From the NCBI RefSeq assembly GCF_024580955.1, contig NZ_JANIKD010000006.1:1-64000 (forward strand): a stretch of DNA of 64,000 nucleotides. Direction: 5' to 3'. The position numbers and the translations under genes were made by a program. Of this stretch, positions 60,605 to 64,000 are shown in pieces. The stretch is from Corynebacterium sp. 122RC1 (GTDB lineage Bacteria; Actinomycetota; Actinomycetes; Mycobacteriales; Mycobacteriaceae). Below the pieces are notes generated by a model that was given only the letters and a program-made list of their open reading frames with translations, was not told where the DNA came from and made no database searches. The number at the start of each line of letters is the position of its first letter. Position 1 is the first letter of the stretch.

Positions 60605-60642
60605 TTGCAGGCGGAGTTATTGCGTACTAAGCTGTCTACTCT
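60605..60642 (+). promoter_or_regulatory. metH promoter
   Basis: TTGCAG (60605-60610) and TAAGCT (60628-60633) are 17 bases apart, a good housekeeping promoter. The -10 ends nine bases before ATG 60643, so the leader is very short or absent. No cobalamin or SAM riboswitch fits in the remaining space. Confidence 0.7.
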
Positions 60643-63600
60643 ATGGAAACCGCAGCGCACCTCCCCTTGAAGTCCACAGCCTTTCTGGATGCCCTCAACT
60701 CCACCGTGCTGATTGGCGACGGCGCCATGGGCACCCAATTGCAAGGCTTTGACCTTGACGTAGATGCAGACTTCCTTGGGCTTGAGGGCTGCAATGAGAT
60801 CCTCAACCACACCCGGCCGGACGTGGTGGCGCAAATCCACCGCAACTACTTTGCGGCGGGCGCCGACCTGGTTGAGACCAACACCTTTGGCTGCAACCTA
60901 CCGAACTTGGCCGACTATGACATCGCGGATCGCTGCCAAGAACTGGCCTACAAGGGTGTGGCGATTGCCCGCGAGGTTGCCGATGAAATGGGGCCTGGGC
61001 GTGATGGAATGCCGCGCTTCGTCCTGGGCTCCATGGGCCCCGGAACCAAGTTGCCTTCCCTGGGGCACGCGCCCTTCAATGACTTGAAGGAGTACTACAC
61101 CGAGGCCGCGCTGGGTATGGCAAAGGCCGGCGCTGACGCCATCCTCATCGAGACTGCACAGGACCTCCTACAGGTCAAGGCCGCGGTCTTGGGTTGCCAG
61201 GAAGCCTTCGCTCAGGTGGGGTACCGCCTGCCGCTGGTGGTGCACGTGACGGTAGAGACCACCGGCACCATGCTGCTTGGCTCTGAGATCGGCGCAGCAC
61301 TCACCGCGCTAGAGCCTTTGGGGATTGACATGATCGGCCTCAACTGCGCCACCGGCCCTGAGGAAATGAGTGAGCACCTGCGCTACCTCTCCCACAACGC
61401 CAGCATCCCGGTTTCCGTAATGCCGAACGCGGGTCTACCAGTGCTGGGTAAAAACGGTGCGGAGTATCCGCTCACTGCCGCAGAGCTGGGCGTGGCATTG
61501 AAGGGATTCGTGGAGGAGTACGGCCTGGCCATGGTCGGCGGCTGCTGTGGCACTACCCCTGAGCACATTTCCGCAGTGCGTGACGCGGTGGTGGGCAACG
61601 CAGAGCAGGCGGAGCGCCACCCCGTTACCCAAGATGCGGTGGCCTCACTCTATACCTCGGTGAATCTCACCCAAGACACTGGCATCACGCTGATCGGTGA
61701 GCGCACCAACGCCAATGGCTCCAAGGCATTCCGCGAGGCTATGCTCGCCGGAGACTTGGAAACCTGCGTAGACATCGCCAAGCAGCAGACCCGCGACGGC
61801 GCCCACATGCTCGACCTCTGCGTGGACTACGTGGGCCGTGACGGCCGCGAGGACATGGCCGCGCTGGCAAGCCTTCTGGCCACCAGCTCTACGCTGCCGA
61901 TCATGATCGACTCCACCGAGCCGGAAGTGATCAAGGTGGGCCTTGAGCACCTCGGCGGACGTTGCGCGGTGAACTCCGTGAACTTTGAAGATGGCGACGG
62001 TCCGGACTCCCGCTACCAGCGCATCATGCGAGAGGTGGTCAAGCACGGTGCAGCGGTGGTGGCGCTCACCATTGATGAGGAGGGCCAGGCCCGCACTGCG
62101 GAAAAGAAGGTGGAGATCGCGCAGCGCCTCATCCAGGACATTACCCAAACGTGGGGTCTGCATGTGCGCGACATCATTGTGGATACGCTCACCTTCCCAA
62201 TCTCCACGGGACAGGAAGAAACCCGCCGCGATGGCATTGAAACCATCGAGGCCATCCGCACCCTGCGCCAGCTTTACCCGGACATCCACCTCACGCTGGG
62301 CCTTTCCAATATCTCCTTTGGCCTGAACCCTGCGGCGCGCCAGGTGCTGAACTCCGTGTTCCTCAACGAGTGCATTGAGGCCGGCCTGGATTCCGCGATC
62401 GCGCACAGCTCCAAGCTGCTGCCGATGAATCGGATCGATGAGCAGCAGCGCAAGGTTGCGCTGGACATGATCTACGACCGCCGCACAGAAGACTACGACC
62501 CACTGCAAACCTTCATGGCACTCTTCGAAGGCGTTTCGGCTGCGTCGGCAAAGGATGCACGCGCCGAAGCCCTAGCAGCGATGCCGCTGCTGGAGCGCAT
62601 TGCCCAGCGTGTGATCGACGGTGAGAAGGCCGGCATGGAGGCGGACCTCGATGCCGCAATGCAAGAGAAGTCCCCGCTGGACATCGTGAACGATGACCTG
62701 CTCGCGGGTATGAAGACCGTGGGTGAGCTCTTCGGCTCCGGGCAGATGCAGTTGCCCTTCGTGCTGCAGTCCGCCGAAACCATGAAGCACGCCGTTGCCT
62801 ACCTGGAGCAGTTCATGGAGGCAAGCGATGATTCCGGAAGCAACGGCACAATCGTGATCGCTACCGTGAAGGGTGACGTGCACGATATTGGCAAAAACCT
62901 GGTGGATATCATCTTGTCCAACAATGGCTTCAACGTGGTGAATATCGGCATTAAACAGCCAATTTCGAACATCCTGGATGCTGCAAAGGAGCACAATGCA
63001 GACGCCATTGGCATGTCCGGGTTGCTGGTGAAGTCCACGGTGATCATGAAGGAAAATCTCCAGGAGATGAATGCTTCTGGCGATGCCAACTACCCGGTGA
63101 TCCTCGGCGGTGCCGCGCTCACCCGCGCATATGTGGAAGATGACCTCACTGAGGTATATGAAGGCGATGTCTACTACGCCAAGGACGCCTTTGAGTCCTT
63201 GCGCCTCATGCAGGAGTTCATGGCACGAGTGCGTGGGGAGGGGCTTGACCCCAACTCACCGGAGGCCGTGGCCGCCGCTCGTAAGCGGGAGGAACGACGC
63301 GCGCGCAAGGAACGCTCCAAAGCCATCGCAGCGCGGCGCAAGGCCGAAGCGCAGCCCGTGGAGGTGCCAGCCCGCTCCGATGTTGCCACCAACGTCCCGG
63401 TGGCCACCCCGCCGTTCTGGGGAACGAAGGTTGTCAAGGGCATCCCACTGGCCGAGTACCTCCCTATGGTGGATGAGCGCGCCCTGTTCATGGGCCGTTG
63501 GGGACTCAAAGCCACCCGCGGCGGTGAAGGCCCAAGCTACGAGGAGCTGGTGGAAACCGAGGGCCGCCCACGCCTGCGCGCATGGATTGATCGTCTGAAG

Positions 63601-64000
63601 TCGGAGGGAATCCTGGACCACGCGGCAGTGGTTTACGGCTACTTCCCGGCGGTATCCAGCGGGGACACTGTGATGCTGCTCGCTGAGCCAGACCCGAACG
63701 CTGAGGTGATCGCGCAGTTCCACTTCCCCCGCCAGCAGCGCGGGAAGTTCTTGTGCATCGCGGACTTCATCCGATCCAAGGAGCTCGCGCAGGAAACCGG
63801 ACAGGTGGACGTGTTCCCAATGCAGTTGGTCACCATGGGCGCGCCAATCGCCGATTTTGCCAATGAACTCTTCCAGGCAGACAACTACCGCGACTACCTG
63901 GAAGTGCACGGCATCGGCGTGCAACTCACCGAGGCGCTTGCTGAATACTGGCACGCGCGAGTTCGCTCGGAGCTGAAGCTGAACGACGGCACCACCGCGG
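60643..64000 (+). CDS. metH: Cobalamin-dependent methionine synthase (3' end beyond window)
   Basis: The frame is open from ATG 60643 to the right edge: 1,119 codons, out of about 1,220 expected. The homocysteine-binding barrel (about 1-320) has Zn ligands Cys235 (LNCATG), Cys301 and Cys302 (GGCCGT). The methyltetrahydrofolate barrel (about 350-610) has LIGERTNANGSKAF. The B12 module has a cap helix domain and KGDVHDIGKN with cobalt-ligand His747, then SGLLVKST and GGAALTRAY. The start of the activation (SAM-binding) domain follows (about 900 onward). It methylates homocysteine to methionine. The promoter is TTGCAG-17-TAAGCT. Confidence 0.96.
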   Translation, partial: METAAHLPLKSTAFLDALNSTVLIGDGAMGTQLQGFDLDVDADFLGLEGCNEILNHTRPDVVAQIHRNYFAAGADLVETNTFGCNLPNLADYDIADRCQELAYKGVAIAREVADEMGPGRDGMPRFVLGSMGPGTKLPSLGHAPFNDLKEYYTEAALGMAKAGADAILIETAQDLLQVKAAVLGCQEAFAQVGYRLPLVVHVTVETTGTMLLGSEIGAALTALEPLGIDMIGLNCATGPEEMSEHLRYLSHNASIPVSVMPNAGLPVLGKNGAEYPLTAAELGVALKGFVEEYGLAMVGGCCGTTPEHISAVRDAVVGNAEQAERHPVTQDAVASLYTSVNLTQDTGITLIGERTNANGSKAFREAMLAGDLETCVDIAKQQTRDGAHMLDLCVDYVGRDGREDMAALASLLATSSTLPIMIDSTEPEVIKVGLEHLGGRCAVNSVNFEDGDGPDSRYQRIMREVVKHGAAVVALTIDEEGQARTAEKKVEIAQRLIQDITQTWGLHVRDIIVDTLTFPISTGQEETRRDGIETIEAIRTLRQLYPDIHLTLGLSNISFGLNPAARQVLNSVFLNECIEAGLDSAIAHSSKLLPMNRIDEQQRKVALDMIYDRRTEDYDPLQTFMALFEGVSAASAKDARAEALAAMPLLERIAQRVIDGEKAGMEADLDAAMQEKSPLDIVNDDLLAGMKTVGELFGSGQMQLPFVLQSAETMKHAVAYLEQFMEASDDSGSNGTIVIATVKGDVHDIGKNLVDIILSNNGFNVVNIGIKQPISNILDAAKEHNADAIGMSGLLVKSTVIMKENLQEMNASGDANYPVILGGAALTRAYVEDDLTEVYEGDVYYAKDAFESLRLMQEFMARVRGEGLDPNSPEAVAAARKREERRARKERSKAIAARRKAEAQPVEVPARSDVATNVPVATPPFWGTKVVKGIPLAEYLPMVDERALFMGRWGLKATRGGEGPSYEELVETEGRPRLRAWIDRLKSEGILDHAAVVYGYFPAVSSGDTVMLLAEPDPNAEVIAQFHFPRQQRGKFLCIADFIRSKELAQETGQVDVFPMQLVTMGAPIADFANELFQADNYRDYLEVHGIGVQLTEALAEYWHARVRSELKLNDGTTA

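Noticed and set aside
60518-60642. A cobalamin or SAM riboswitch before metH
   Set aside because: Only 125 bases are available, the promoter sits nine bases from the start codon, and no B12-box-like sequence is visible.

Overview
The window is GC-rich chromosomal DNA from an actinobacterium of the order Corynebacteriales, almost certainly a Corynebacterium. The evidence is a combination of lineage-specific genes: opcA beside zwf, mshC (mycothiol), an MptB-type mannosyltransferase, acn followed by acnR, sufR-BDCSU plus a DUF59 gene, a cutinase-family secreted protein and an NlpC/P60 hydrolase. The gene order (pgl-opcA-zwf-tal-tkt / ctaB ... ctaA / ABC / mptB / suf operon ... acnR-acn / NlpC-P60 / hemH ... 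mutAB-meaB ... pyrD / uppP / mshC ... metH) resembles what I remember of Corynebacterium glutamicum. I cannot name the species. No phage, insertion sequence, CRISPR array, plasmid origin or rRNA operon was seen.

Layout. 1-3.6 kb: secreted trypsin-like protease, membrane acyltransferase-like protein and a two-component system. 3.6-10.6 kb (minus strand): the pentose-phosphate operon tkt-tal-zwf-opcA-pgl with a GNAT gene at its tail. 10.9-15 kb: ctaB and ctaA for heme A, enclosing a lipoprotein with a sortase-like domain and a secreted duplicated-domain protein. 15-18.4 kb: ABC-2 exporter and MptB. 18.4-24.6 kb: the Fe-S assembly operon, tightly coupled by start/stop overlaps. 24.6-29.8 kb: HNH nuclease, ABC-F ATPase, PFL/DUF711 plus ACT pair and a glutamine amidotransferase. 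29.8-33.4 kb: aconitase and its repressor AcnR, with an AcnR-type operator in the promoter. 33.5-41.6 kb: NlpC/P60 cell-wall hydrolase behind a long leader, coproporphyrin ferrochelatase, DUF3097, an NfeD-SPFH membrane pair, an HTH protein and a TVP38-like protein. 41.8-47 kb: methylmalonyl-CoA mutase and its GTPase chaperone. 47-53.4 kb: zinc-ribbon SDR, tRNA-Leu(GAG), a repeat-rich intergenic stretch and a heterodimeric ABC exporter. 53.5-64 kb: pyrD, a lipoprotein, a degenerate aldo/keto reductase, uppP, mshC, a cutinase and metH, which runs off the right edge.

Functionally this is core metabolism and envelope biology: NADPH supply, heme and Fe-S cofactors, the TCA entry step, propionate/B12 metabolism, mycothiol, methionine and pyrimidine synthesis, and lipid-carrier recycling. 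Small-scale regulation is unusually readable. About seventeen genes have a TANNNT -10 hexamer ending 6-9 bases before the start codon, which implies leaderless transcripts. The most unusual items are the ABC exporter pair whose two ATPase domains have decayed in complementary ways, the six-box repeat array and G-quadruplex motif in front of that pair, the structured leader of the NlpC/P60 gene, a sufR gene whose near-perfect Shine-Dalgarno is followed by ATC, and two apparent pseudoenzymes (SDR and AKR).
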